Shown here in pieces: positions 15,836 through 23,341 of a stretch of DNA of 34,389 bases. This DNA comes from Defluviicoccus sp. (GTDB taxonomy: Bacteria > Pseudomonadota > Alphaproteobacteria > MPNO01). The DNA is taken from NCBI GenBank assembly GCA_022823775.1, contig JAJEHI010000063.1:1-34389 (forward strand), read 5' to 3'. Numbering within the stretch: the first letter of the stretch is position 1; each line of letters opens with the position of its first letter. Made by a program: the position numbers and the translations under genes. The notes under the pieces are model-generated. The model did no database searches, had not been told where the DNA came from, and was given only the letters and a program-made list of their open reading frames with translations.

Positions 15836-16594
15836 TCAGCCCTGCTCCGACATCGGTACGCCGGGCGGAAGCTCGAACAGCCCGTCCGGCAGCGCCTCGA
15901 TGTACTCGACCGCCTCGTCCGTCGACGCGATGTCGGCGTACTTGGCGTTCATGTCGCAGAGGTTGATCGCGTGGCTCGCCTGCGACCGGTCGAAGCAGCC
16001 TTCCTCGACAAGGGTGGTCCTGAAGTTTTCGCTGAAGGCGTCGAGGACCGACGCGCGGACGCAGCCGCTGGTCGTCGTCCCCACCATGAGGATCGAATCG
16101 GCCTTGAAATTGGTGAGGAACGAGGAGAGAGGCGTGCCGTGAAAGGCGCTCGGCTTGAGCTTCTCGATGACGATGTCCTGCGGGGCCGGCGCGATTTCCG
16201 GGTTGATCTGGTTGCCGTCGAGATTGGAGCGGGGGTCGTCGCCGGCGCGCCATTCGCCGGTGCGGGTGTTCTTCCATGCCCACGAGCCGCGGTCCCAGCC
16301 GTCGCTCCGCATCGAGGCGGTGGTGTAGATGATCGGGATGCCCTTCCTGCGCCCGGCCTCGATCAGGCGCTTGATGTAGCGCATCGATTCCCAGGCGTCC
16401 TCGCCGCAGGAGTTGGGCCAGGTCTTGATCGAATCGAGGATCGGTTCCGGCCTGTCGCCCGTGAAGTTGTAATTCACGTCGATGACGACGATCACCGGCC
16501 GTTCCCCGAATCCCGCGCGGTCGCCGTAGCCCGCCGCGTCGAAGACCTGCTTGTCCCTTTCGGTAAGGAACTGGTTCCAGACGGGTTCCTTCAT
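15836..16594 (-). CDS. Isochorismatase-like cysteine hydrolase
   Basis: This 252-residue protein has the catalytic triad expected of the isochorismatase-like hydrolases: Asp39 (VVIDVNYNF), Lys147 (LKPSAF) and Cys178 (TTTSGCVRA). The tyrosine in VIDVNYNF and the long insertion around SWAWKNTRTGEWRAGDD resemble N-carbamoylsarcosine amidohydrolase-type and related amidases more than true isochorismatase. It probably cleaves an amide, carbamoyl or vinyl-ether bond. The ATG at 16594 has GGGGAGG upstream. The gene is divergent from the glyoxalase-fold gene at 16714, across 119 bases with palindromes. Confidence 0.9.
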   Translation of the reverse strand: MKEPVWNQFLTERDKQVFDAAGYGDRAGFGERPVIVVIDVNYNFTGDRPEPILDSIKTWPNSCGEDAWESMRYIKRLIEAGRRKGIPIIYTTASMRSDGWDRGSWAWKNTRTGEWRAGDDPRSNLDGNQINPEIAPAPQDIVIEKLKPSAFHGTPLSSFLTNFKADSILMVGTTTSGCVRASVLDAFSENFRTTLVEEGCFDRSQASHAINLCDMNAKYADIASTDEAVEYIEALPDGLFELPPGVPMSEQG

Positions 16595-16670
16595 CGTCTT
16601 GCCTCCCCGGACCGGGTTGCGTCATCATGCGGGCAGCAGCGTAAGCGCGCGAAATCGCGTGCGCAAGCGG

Positions 16671-16685
16671 GGCCCGCCGCGGGCC
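16671..16685. promoter_or_regulatory. GC-rich palindrome in the divergent intergenic region
   Basis: GGCCCGC and GCGGGCC flank a single C, an exact inverted repeat midway between the divergent hydrolase and VOC genes. A second imperfect inverted repeat (GCGCGA / TCGCGT) lies just before it, around 16646-16660. They could be operators or incidental in GC-rich DNA. Confidence 0.3.
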
Positions 16686-16713
16686 GCGCGCGTAGATCGA
16701 CGGAGGAGCCGCA

Positions 16714-17154
16714 ATGAAGGTCGCTCGCCTCAACCACATCAATATCCGCACCATGAAGATGGAGGAGACCAAGGACTTCTATGTCGAGAAGCTCGGCCTC
16801 GAAGTCGGTTTCCGCCCGCCCTTCGACGAGCACGGCTACTGGCTGTACGCGGGCGATGTCGCGATCGTGCATTTGTCCTACAGCCAGGAGGACGAGCCCC
16901 GCCGCACCCACGCCGAATCCATGGGCGACGGGCTGGACCATATCGGCCTCGACGCCGAGGGGTTCGACGACATGCTCGACCATCTCCGGCGCAACGGGAC
17001 CAGGTACAACAAGCGCCTCGTCGGCGGCGGCACGATCGCCCAGATCTTCTTCCACGACCCGAACGGCGTGCTGGTCGAGCTCGCCTACGACGTCGCCAGC
17101 GAAGGCATCGATCCGGAGACCTTCGAGGAGGAGATGGAGGGGGTCCTGCAGTAG
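16714..17154 (+). CDS. VOC/glyoxalase-fold protein
   Basis: This 146-residue protein is a single VOC unit. Likely metal ligands are His8 (LNHINIR), His76 (LDHIGLD) and Glu122 (VELAYD). The opening MEETKDFYVEKLGLEVGFRP is the common VOC start, where a metal-bound substrate sits in the cup of two beta-alpha-beta-beta-beta modules. Members include glyoxalase I, methylmalonyl-CoA epimerase and resistance proteins; none can be chosen here. The ribosome site GGAGGAG (16702-16708) is strong. The gene converges with the GFA gene, and the two stop codons sit in the arms of one small palindrome. Confidence 0.88.
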   Translation: MKVARLNHINIRTMKMEETKDFYVEKLGLEVGFRPPFDEHGYWLYAGDVAIVHLSYSQEDEPRRTHAESMGDGLDHIGLDAEGFDDMLDHLRRNGTRYNKRLVGGGTIAQIFFHDPNGVLVELAYDVASEGIDPETFEEEMEGVLQ

Positions 17155-17164
17155 CGGGCCGCTA
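17152..17164. terminator. Palindrome spanning both stop codons of convergent genes
   Basis: TAGCGG and CCGCTA flank a G. The left TAG ends the VOC gene and the right CTA is the stop of the GFA gene on the other strand. The stem is short and is followed only by TTTC on the plus strand, so terminator activity is uncertain. Confidence 0.3.
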
Positions 17165-17581
17165 TTTCGGCGGAGGCGGCATCCGCTCGAATTTTTTCGT
17201 CGTTTCCGGGTGCCGGGTGAACGGCAGCGCCCTGGAGACGAAAACCTCGATCTGCGGCTCGACGAAGGACGCATCGTCGATCGAGCCCACCTTGATCGAT
17301 CTCAGCTCCGGCCCGCGGGACGACCAGCCGAAGAGCTGCGAACCGCATTCGGGGCAGAACTCCTTGGTCATCGTATTGCCGCTGTCGGCGGGATGCCCGT
17401 AGGTCTTCGTCGTCCCCCGAAGGACCGTGAGGTCCTCTTTCCTGACGAAGACGTTGGTCGCGAAGCTCGATCCGGTGGCGCGGCGGCAGTCGTCGCAATG
17501 GCACTGCGCGACCCGCACCGGCTCTCCGCTCACCGAATAGCGTACCGCTCCGCATAGGCATCCGCCGGCAAATTCCGTCAT
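17162..17581 (-). CDS. GFA-family (glutathione-dependent formaldehyde-activating-like) zinc protein
   Basis: This 139-residue protein has the full seven-cysteine zinc pattern of the GFA/CENP-V fold: Cys8 and Cys10 (GGCLCGAVRY), Cys27, Cys29 and Cys32 (QCHCDDC), and Cys76 and Cys79 (FCPECGS). The family binds two zincs; Gfa itself was described as condensing formaldehyde with glutathione, but most members have no proven activity. It lies 64 bases downstream of dnaE2 on the same strand and could share its transcript, although no functional link to mutagenesis is known. Confidence 0.9.
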   Translation of the reverse strand: MTEFAGGCLCGAVRYSVSGEPVRVAQCHCDDCRRATGSSFATNVFVRKEDLTVLRGTTKTYGHPADSGNTMTKEFCPECGSQLFGWSSRGPELRSIKVGSIDDASFVEPQIEVFVSRALPFTRHPETTKKFERMPPPPK

Positions 17582-17645
17582 TTGGGTCCCCGTTGGCAGT
17601 TCCAGCGACAGGGTAGCATCTCGTTTCCGGCGCCGCGAACCGGGG

Positions 17646-20600
17646 TCAGTGGAAATCGCGCGACGGGTAGCTTCGCCGGTCCTCGCCCGAGGGCCGGGCG
17701 ACCTCGTCGGCGCGGGCGAGCGGCGGCTTCAGCGGATCCTGGCCGACGGCGAGCGCCCTGAGGCGGGGGGTGAGGTCTTCCATGCGCCGGGCGACGACAT
17801 GGATCACGATCCCTTCGCGCTGCAGCTCGCCGCTGACCTTCAGGAGGCGGGCCGCCATGACCTCGCGGCGATAGCGCTCGAAAACCTTCGCCCATACCAC
17901 GAGGTTGGCGATGCCGGTCTCGTCTTCCAGCGTGATGAAGATTACGCCCGAGGCGGTGCCGGGGCGCTGGCGGACCAGGGCGATGCCGGCGACCGTGACG
18001 TTCGCGCCGTCGTCGAGTTCGACGAGACGGCCGGCCGGGGTGACCCGTTCCTCCGCCAGCCTGCCCCGCATCAGCGCCAGCGGATGGTCCTTCAGCGACA
18101 TCCTGATCGTGGCGTAGTCCCGCGAGACCTCCTCGCCCCGACTCATCGCCGGCAGCGCGACCGGGGGCTCGGGCCGGCGTTCGCCGACACCGGCGAAAAG
18201 GGGGAGTGGCGCCGGGCCGAGCGCGCGGACGGCCCAAAGCGCCTGGCGCCGCGTGCGGCCGGTCGAGCCGAAGGCGTCGGCCCCGGCGAGGGTTTCCAGC
18301 ACCGGAACCGGAAGTCCGCTGCGATCCCGCAGATCCGCCGGGTCGGCGAAGAGGCGGCGGACCGGCCGGTCGCGGGCTTCGACGATCGCGTCCGCGCTCG
18401 CTTCCGCCATGCCCTTGATCTGGCGAAATCCGAGACGCAGCGCATACGGTCGGCCGCCGACCGCGGCCTCTTCGAGGGTGCAGTCCCAGTCCGAACGGTT
18501 GACGTCGACCGGGCGGACGGGAACCCCGTGCTCCCTTGCGTCGCGAACCAGCTGGGCAGGGGCGTAGAAACCCATCGGCTGGCTGTTGAGGATGGCGGCG
18601 GCGAAGATGTCGGGGTAGCGGCATTTGAGCCAGGCCGAAACGTAGACCAGCAGGGCGAAGCTTGCCGCGTGCGATTCCGGAAAGCCGTAATCGCCGAACC
18701 CCTCGATCTGGCGGAAGCAGCGTTCGGCGAAGTCCCGCTTGTAGCCGTTCCGGACCATGCCCTCGATCAGCTTGGTCCGGAACTCGCCGATGGTGCCGAC
18801 ATGGCGGAAGGTCGCCATGGCGCGGCGCAACCGGTCGGCCTCGGACGGGGTGAAGCCGGCGGCGACGATGGCGATCTTCATCGCCTGTTCCTGGAACAGC
18901 GGAACGCCGAGCGTCTTTTCGAGAACCCCGCGCAGCGCGTCGGAGGGAAAATCGACCGTCTCCTCGCCTTTGCGGCGGCGCAGATAGGGGTGGACCATGT
19001 CGCCCTGGATCGGACCCGGGCGGACGATCGCGACCTCGATCACCAGGTCGTAGAACGAGCGCGGGCGAAGCCTCGGCAGCATCGTCATCTGGGCCCGGCT
19101 CTCGACCTGGAAGACACCGATCGAATCGGCCTCGCACAGCATGTCGTAGACCGCCGGGTCCTCGGCCGGGATGTCGGCGAGGCCGTAATCGATCCCGTAA
19201 TGACGACGCAGGAGGTCGAGCCCCTTGCGGATGCAGGTCAGCATGCCGAGCCCGAGAACGTCGATCTTGAGCATGCCGAGCGCGTCGAGATCGTCCTTGT
19301 CCCACTCGATGACGGTGCGGTTCTCCATCGCCGCGTTGGTTATCGGGACGACCTCGGACAGCGGTCCGCGGGTGATGACGAACCCCCCGACATGCTGGGA
19401 GAGGTGGCGCGGGAAACCGGTGAGCTCGTCGGCGAGCTCGATGGCAAGCGCCAGCCGGCCGTCGGCCGGATCGAGTCCGGCCTCGCGGATATGGTCCTCG
19501 TTCAGCGGGTCCGACCGCCAGCCCCAGACCGTGCCGGAAAGCGCGGATACCGTGTCGAGCGAAAGCCCGAGCGCCTTTCCCACCTCGCGCACCGCGCTCC
19601 GCGCGCGGTAGTGGATCACGGTCGCGGCGAGTCCCGCCCGCTCGCGGCCGTATTTCCGGTAGATGTACTGGATCACCTCCTCGCGGCGCTCGTGCTCGAA
19701 GTCGATGTCGATATCGGGCGGTTCGTTGCGCTCGGCGCTGACGAATCGCTCGAACAGGAGATCCAGCCGGTTCGGGTCGACCGCGGTGATGCCGAGGCAG
19801 TAGCAGACCGCCGAGTTGGCCGCCGACCCGCGGCCCTGGCACAGGATGCCGCGGCTCCGGGCGAAGCGGACGATGTCGTGGACGGTCAGGAAATAGGCGG
19901 CGTAATCGAGCTCGGCGATCAGGTCGAGCTCGTAGGCGACCTGGCGGGCGACCGCGTCTGGGACGCCGTCCGGATAGCGGGTTTTCGCGCCCTCCCAGGT
20001 CAGGCGCCGCAGCGCGCCGTCGGGTGTATCGCCGGGGGACCCCTCGTCGTCCGGATATTCGTAGCGCAGCTCGTCGAGCGAAAAATCGCAGGCGTTCGCG
20101 ATGGCGACGGTGCGGCGGACGGCGTCCGGGTGGTCGCGGAAGAGCCGCGCCATCTCGTGAGCGGGTTTCAGATGGCGTTCGGCGTTGGCGGCGAGGCGAT
20201 AGCCGGCCTCGTCGATCGAGCAGCGCTCGCGGATGCAGGTCAGCACGTCGGCCAGCCGTCTTCGGTCGGGCGTGTGCGCATGGACGTCGTTGGTCGCGAC
20301 CAGCGGCGTGCCGGCACGGGCGGCGATCCCGGCGAGTCGGCCGATCCGCGCCCGGTCGTCGCCGCGATAGAGGTGGTTCGCGGCGAGATGGACCGAATTC
20401 CCGATGCGGCGGCGGAGCGACGCCAGACTCTCCTCGAAGTTCCGATCGGGGGGGGCGTCCCCGGGCGGCAGCACGATCAGGATCTGGCCCGCCGCGCGGT
20501 CGAGCAGATCGGCGAGCCCGATCTCGCACGCGCCCTTGGGGGCACGCCGCCGGCCGACCGTGAGCAGCTGGGAAAGCCGGCCGTATGCGGCGCGATCCCG

Positions 20601-20843
20601 GGGCAGGCAGAGCATGCTTGGCGCATCGGCGAGATCGAGCCTCGCGCCGACGACGAGCTTCATGCCGGTCTCCCGCGCGGCCGCGTGGGCGCGAACGACT
20701 CCGGCCAGCGTATTTCGGTCTGTCACCGCGATCGCGTGCAGGCCGAGGGCGGATGCCGCTCGCACCAGCTCTCCGGGGTGCGAGGCGCCGCGCAGGAAGG
20801 TGAAGTTGGTGGTCGCCTGGAGCTCGGCATAGGCCCCGGTCAT
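17646..20843 (-). CDS. dnaE2: Error-prone DNA polymerase DnaE2
   Basis: This 1065-residue protein has the length of DnaE2. It begins AYAELQATTNFTFLRGASHP, the PHP-domain start typical of DnaE2, followed by LHAIAVTDRNTLAGVVRAH. The polymerase acidic motif PDIDIDFEHERREEVIQ lies near residue 378. The palm continues through RPGPIQGDMVHPYLRRR, and a C-terminal OB fold contains NVTVAGIALVRQRPGTASG. DnaE2 is the C-family translesion polymerase used with ImuA and ImuB in SOS mutagenesis. The ATG at 20843 is the supported start because it overlaps the imuB stop in an ATGA; the frame stays open far upstream, but only opposite or across imuB. No interruption is visible. Confidence 0.97.
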   Translation of the reverse strand: MTGAYAELQATTNFTFLRGASHPGELVRAASALGLHAIAVTDRNTLAGVVRAHAAARETGMKLVVGARLDLADAPSMLCLPRDRAAYGRLSQLLTVGRRRAPKGACEIGLADLLDRAAGQILIVLPPGDAPPDRNFEESLASLRRRIGNSVHLAANHLYRGDDRARIGRLAGIAARAGTPLVATNDVHAHTPDRRRLADVLTCIRERCSIDEAGYRLAANAERHLKPAHEMARLFRDHPDAVRRTVAIANACDFSLDELRYEYPDDEGSPGDTPDGALRRLTWEGAKTRYPDGVPDAVARQVAYELDLIAELDYAAYFLTVHDIVRFARSRGILCQGRGSAANSAVCYCLGITAVDPNRLDLLFERFVSAERNEPPDIDIDFEHERREEVIQYIYRKYGRERAGLAATVIHYRARSAVREVGKALGLSLDTVSALSGTVWGWRSDPLNEDHIREAGLDPADGRLALAIELADELTGFPRHLSQHVGGFVITRGPLSEVVPITNAAMENRTVIEWDKDDLDALGMLKIDVLGLGMLTCIRKGLDLLRRHYGIDYGLADIPAEDPAVYDMLCEADSIGVFQVESRAQMTMLPRLRPRSFYDLVIEVAIVRPGPIQGDMVHPYLRRRKGEETVDFPSDALRGVLEKTLGVPLFQEQAMKIAIVAAGFTPSEADRLRRAMATFRHVGTIGEFRTKLIEGMVRNGYKRDFAERCFRQIEGFGDYGFPESHAASFALLVYVSAWLKCRYPDIFAAAILNSQPMGFYAPAQLVRDAREHGVPVRPVDVNRSDWDCTLEEAAVGGRPYALRLGFRQIKGMAEASADAIVEARDRPVRRLFADPADLRDRSGLPVPVLETLAGADAFGSTGRTRRQALWAVRALGPAPLPLFAGVGERRPEPPVALPAMSRGEEVSRDYATIRMSLKDHPLALMRGRLAEERVTPAGRLVELDDGANVTVAGIALVRQRPGTASGVIFITLEDETGIANLVVWAKVFERYRREVMAARLLKVSGELQREGIVIHVVARRMEDLTPRLRALAVGQDPLKPPLARADEVARPSGEDRRSYPSRDFH

Positions 20844-22402
20844 GCGAACAGCCCGTGGAGGAACCACGCGGGCGGCACATCGGGGCGGTATAGCCCCTCG
20901 CGGTAGAGCCAGTAACGGCGGCCCTCCTCGTCCTCGACCCGGTAGTAGTCGCGCAGGCCGGACGCATCGCCGGTATCGGGCTTGCGCCACCATTCCGGCG
21001 CGATCCGCTCCGGACCCTCGGCGCGGACGACCCGGCGGCGCACGCGGCGCCAGCGGAACATGACGGGCGGATCGTCGGGAACGGGCGCCACCGCTTCGAT
21101 CGGCTCCGGCGGGGCCAGGAGACGGATCGGACGGGGAGGGGCAGGCCAGGCCGCCGACGGTTCGACGGGCGCATCGAGCGCCGGCGTCGCGATCGTCGCG
21201 CGTTCCGGAATGTGGCTCTCGCGCGGGGCAAAGCGGATGACGCGCCCGCCCCCCAGGCGGTTGGCCAGCCGGTCGATCAGCGCGTCGGTATCGCCGCCCG
21301 TCCTCTCGTCGTGGAAGGCGGCCTGACGGGGGTCGAGCGGCTCGGTCACGGGGGCCGTCAGCGTCATCGCCTCGATCCCGTACACGGTTTCGAACGATTC
21401 CATCGGCGCGGCGAAAAGCGCGGCGAGATGGCCGGCGTCGCGGGAGGGCTTGCCGGTGCCGACGGCGAGGCGGTGGGGATCGCCGGCCGGCTCGAAAAGC
21501 GACAGGACGAGCCGGCGGACGCCGAGCCCGCCGAGGGCGAGGTCGCGGACGAGGTCGCCGAGCAGACGGTCGAGCGCGGCCGCGATGTCTTCGGCGCGGC
21601 CGATCGGTTCGACGAAATCGATCCGGGCGAAACGCGGCGTCGCGGGCGCGGCCGGGACGATCGGTTCGTTGACGACCCCGAGCGCGGCATCGAGCCGAGC
21701 CGCGACCTCGCTTCCGAAGCGGTCGGCGATCGCGCCGCGCGGCAGGTCCAGCAGGGAGGCGACGGTCCGAAGACCGAGGGAGTCGAGCGAGGCGACGGTT
21801 TCGGGCGCGAGCCTGAGCGCCGCCACCGGCAGGGGCGCGAGCGCCCGGCGCCCCTCGCCCCGGGCGACGATCCTCGACCGCGCGGCATCGTCGGTCGCGA
21901 ACCGGCAGACCGCCCAGGCGATGCCCGGCGTGTCGGCGATGGCGGCGCGGGCCTCGTAACCCGCCGCCGCGAGACGCCCGATCAGATCTCCGGCGAGCGC
22001 CGCCTCGCCGCCGCAAAGATGCGCGCAGCCGGCGATATCGAGCCAGATCGCGCCGGTGCCGTCGGGTGCGCCGCCGACGGTCGGGACGGGCGCGGTCCAG
22101 GGGCTGTAGCGTCCGCACCATCCGGCCAGGCGTTCGAGCGCGCCGGTCTCGGCCGCCGCATCGGCCGGCACGGAGCGGAGCGACGGCAGGATGGCGCGCG
22201 CCTCGCCGAGCGGCTGGCCGGAGTAAAGCCCGGCGGAAGCGGCGGCGCGGTTGAGGCCGGCCAGCAGCAGCTTCCCCTCGCGCGACTCGACGGTCGCGAG
22301 CGGCGCCTCCCGCCGGGAAGCGGGAGCGTCAGACCGCCCGGCGGACCGTCTCAGCCTGTCGGTCGCAAACCGCGGCAGCCAGAGCGAGACCACGCGTCTC
22401 AT
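20840..22402 (-). CDS. imuB: ImuB, catalytically inactive Y-family polymerase-like protein
   Basis: This 520-residue protein is related to Y-family polymerases. The first strand reads RRVVSLWLPRFATDRLRR, without the acidic residue an active enzyme needs, and the region of the SIDE motif reads IWLDIAGCAHLCGGE. Both fit ImuB, which is thought to be a non-catalytic hub joining the beta clamp, ImuA and DnaE2. The helix-hairpin-helix-like part (DSLGLRTVASLLDLP) and the C-terminal YYRVEDEEGRRYWLYREG are typical. The ATG at 22402 is chosen as the family start. It overlaps the imuA 3' end (imuA stops at 22329) by about 74 bases and runs into dnaE2 through an ATGA, so all three genes are one transcript. 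Confidence 0.95.
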   Translation of the reverse strand: MRRVVSLWLPRFATDRLRRSAGRSDAPASRREAPLATVESREGKLLLAGLNRAAASAGLYSGQPLGEARAILPSLRSVPADAAAETGALERLAGWCGRYSPWTAPVPTVGGAPDGTGAIWLDIAGCAHLCGGEAALAGDLIGRLAAAGYEARAAIADTPGIAWAVCRFATDDAARSRIVARGEGRRALAPLPVAALRLAPETVASLDSLGLRTVASLLDLPRGAIADRFGSEVAARLDAALGVVNEPIVPAAPATPRFARIDFVEPIGRAEDIAAALDRLLGDLVRDLALGGLGVRRLVLSLFEPAGDPHRLAVGTGKPSRDAGHLAALFAAPMESFETVYGIEAMTLTAPVTEPLDPRQAAFHDERTGGDTDALIDRLANRLGGGRVIRFAPRESHIPERATIATPALDAPVEPSAAWPAPPRPIRLLAPPEPIEAVAPVPDDPPVMFRWRRVRRRVVRAEGPERIAPEWWRKPDTGDASGLRDYYRVEDEEGRRYWLYREGLYRPDVPPAWFLHGLFA

Positions 22403-23174
22403 CGCACCATTCCACGTCCCAAGCGCCCGGCCGCCCGCCGCGGCAGCGGAACATCTCGATCCGCCAGACGGGCGTCGGGAAACCGGCATCGCCGCCGCCG
22501 GATCCCGCCGCGCCGACCCGCCAGCGGGTCGTAGCGGCGTTCGGAGCTGTCGCGGTGCCGGAAGGGCGCAGCATCAATGCGGTCACCCCGCTTGCCCCGG
22601 CGGCGCGCCGGAGCCTCCGGCTTTCGGTCAGGGAGACCGCGGCGAGCGTGCCGACCGCCGCGGCGAGCGCGCCGCAGCGAAGCCCGTCTTCCATCGCCCA
22701 CAGCGTCTCGGCGTCGTTCCCGGTCCGGGCGAAGACCAGCCGCTCGGGCTCGAGGCCGAAACGCCTCAATCCCGGCGGATGCAACGCGCCGGCATCGAGA
22801 ATGCGCGCGCCTTCGCACCACAGCACCGGGCCGTTTCCGGCGAGCGACGCGAGATGGGCCGCGAACGCGCTCGCCGTTCCGGCCATGCCGGTGTCGGCGG
22901 CGACGATCTCGTGCAGCGTGCCCGCGGGCAGCCCGTCGCCGGGAAGATGCGTGTCGATCTCGCCGATGCCGAGCGGCAGGACGGCCGTGCTCCCGTCGGA
23001 CCAGACCGGCCCGACCCCCTCGATCCGGCGAATGGCGGCGCGCAGGCGATCCAGGACTTCGGGATCCCGCGGTCCGGGCTTGCGCGGGGGGAAGCGCGAA
23101 TTGCCGCCGGCCGGGCGCGTCGCGGGCCGGGGCGGTGTCGAGTCGACGATACGGAACACGGGTTGCATCGGCAT
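22329..23174 (-). CDS. imuA: ImuA, RecA-like SOS mutagenesis accessory protein
   Basis: This 281-residue protein has the ImuA pattern: IDTHLPGDGLPAGTLHEIVA (the RecA-fold entry), VLWCEGARILDAGALHPPGL, FARTGNDAETLWAMEDGLRC, and LTESRRLRRAAGASGVTALML. ImuA is a RecA-like factor for DnaE2-dependent translesion synthesis and binds RecA and ImuB. The Walker A motif is degenerate, as is common in ImuA. The start is ATG 23174 or 23168; both have only a weak AGAAA ribosome site in an AT-rich leader. It is the first gene of imuA-imuB-dnaE2, and an SOS promoter lies directly upstream. Confidence 0.93.
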   Translation of the reverse strand: MPMQPVFRIVDSTPPRPATRPAGGNSRFPPRKPGPRDPEVLDRLRAAIRRIEGVGPVWSDGSTAVLPLGIGEIDTHLPGDGLPAGTLHEIVAADTGMAGTASAFAAHLASLAGNGPVLWCEGARILDAGALHPPGLRRFGLEPERLVFARTGNDAETLWAMEDGLRCGALAAAVGTLAAVSLTESRRLRRAAGASGVTALMLRPSGTATAPNAATTRWRVGAAGSGGGDAGFPTPVWRIEMFRCRGGRPGAWDVEWCDETRGLALAAAVCDRQAETVRRAV

Positions 23175-23185
23175 ATTTTTCTTTT

Positions 23186-23211
23186 GTTCTTGTTATATTC
23201 TATTTTTGTTC
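23186..23211 (-). promoter_or_regulatory. LexA operator (SOS box) of imuA-imuB-dnaE2, three half-sites
   Basis: On the minus strand the sequence reads GAAC (23211-23208), seven bases, GAAT (23200-23197), seven bases, GAAC (23189-23186). Alphaproteobacterial LexA binds GTTC/GAAC direct repeats spaced by seven bases. The array overlaps the -10 box and spacer of the promoter, the expected place for repression. The central half-site deviates by one base. Confidence 0.75.
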
Positions 23212-23225
23212 TAATCGAAGGTCAA
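23197..23225 (-). promoter_or_regulatory. Sigma-70-type promoter of imuA-imuB-dnaE2
   Basis: TTGACC (23225-23220) is followed, after exactly 17 bases, by TAGAAT (23202-23197) on the minus strand. Each hexamer has one mismatch to consensus. The region is strikingly AT-rich against its surroundings, and transcription would start about 15 bases before the imuA ATG. Confidence 0.7.
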
Positions 23226-23265
23226 GCCCTCGAAGCAGGTTTCTCGCCGTCGGGTTGCGCTGGAA

Positions 23266-23295
23266 TCGTTCCGGAGGGAACGAATATGCTATAGA
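23266..23295 (+). promoter_or_regulatory. Possible lptF promoter with an inverted-repeat operator
   Basis: An exact inverted repeat, TCGTTCC and GGAACGA around GGAG (23266-23283), precedes an extended -10-like TGC-TATAGA (23287-23295). No clear -35 is seen. The inverted repeat covers where a -35 would lie, so it could be a regulator site. The lptF GTG is 46 bases further on. Confidence 0.35.
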
Positions 23296-23341
23296 AATGG
23301 CCTTCCGGCTTGGCGGAGCGCCACCAGGAGCCGACTGCCGC

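Noticed and set aside
17649..20906. An open frame of over 1000 codons on the plus strand opposite dnaE2
   Set aside because: It is a mirror of the strong third-position G/C bias of dnaE2; its translation is rich in Arg, Ala, Gly and Asp with no family resemblance.
17646..22121. A 1491-codon frame that would extend DnaE2 upstream
   Set aside because: The added part is an alternate-frame reading of imuB; DnaE2 starts correctly at 20843 with an ATGA overlap.
23286..23294. Two-codon minigene (ATG CTA TAG) preceded by GGAGGG
   Set aside because: It coincides with the extended -10-like box and inverted repeat before lptF and would lie upstream of the likely transcript start.
23277..23301. GGAAC as the -35 of an EcfG or RpoE-type promoter for lptF
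   Set aside because: No matching CGTT or TCAAA-like -10 is found at 16-17 bases.
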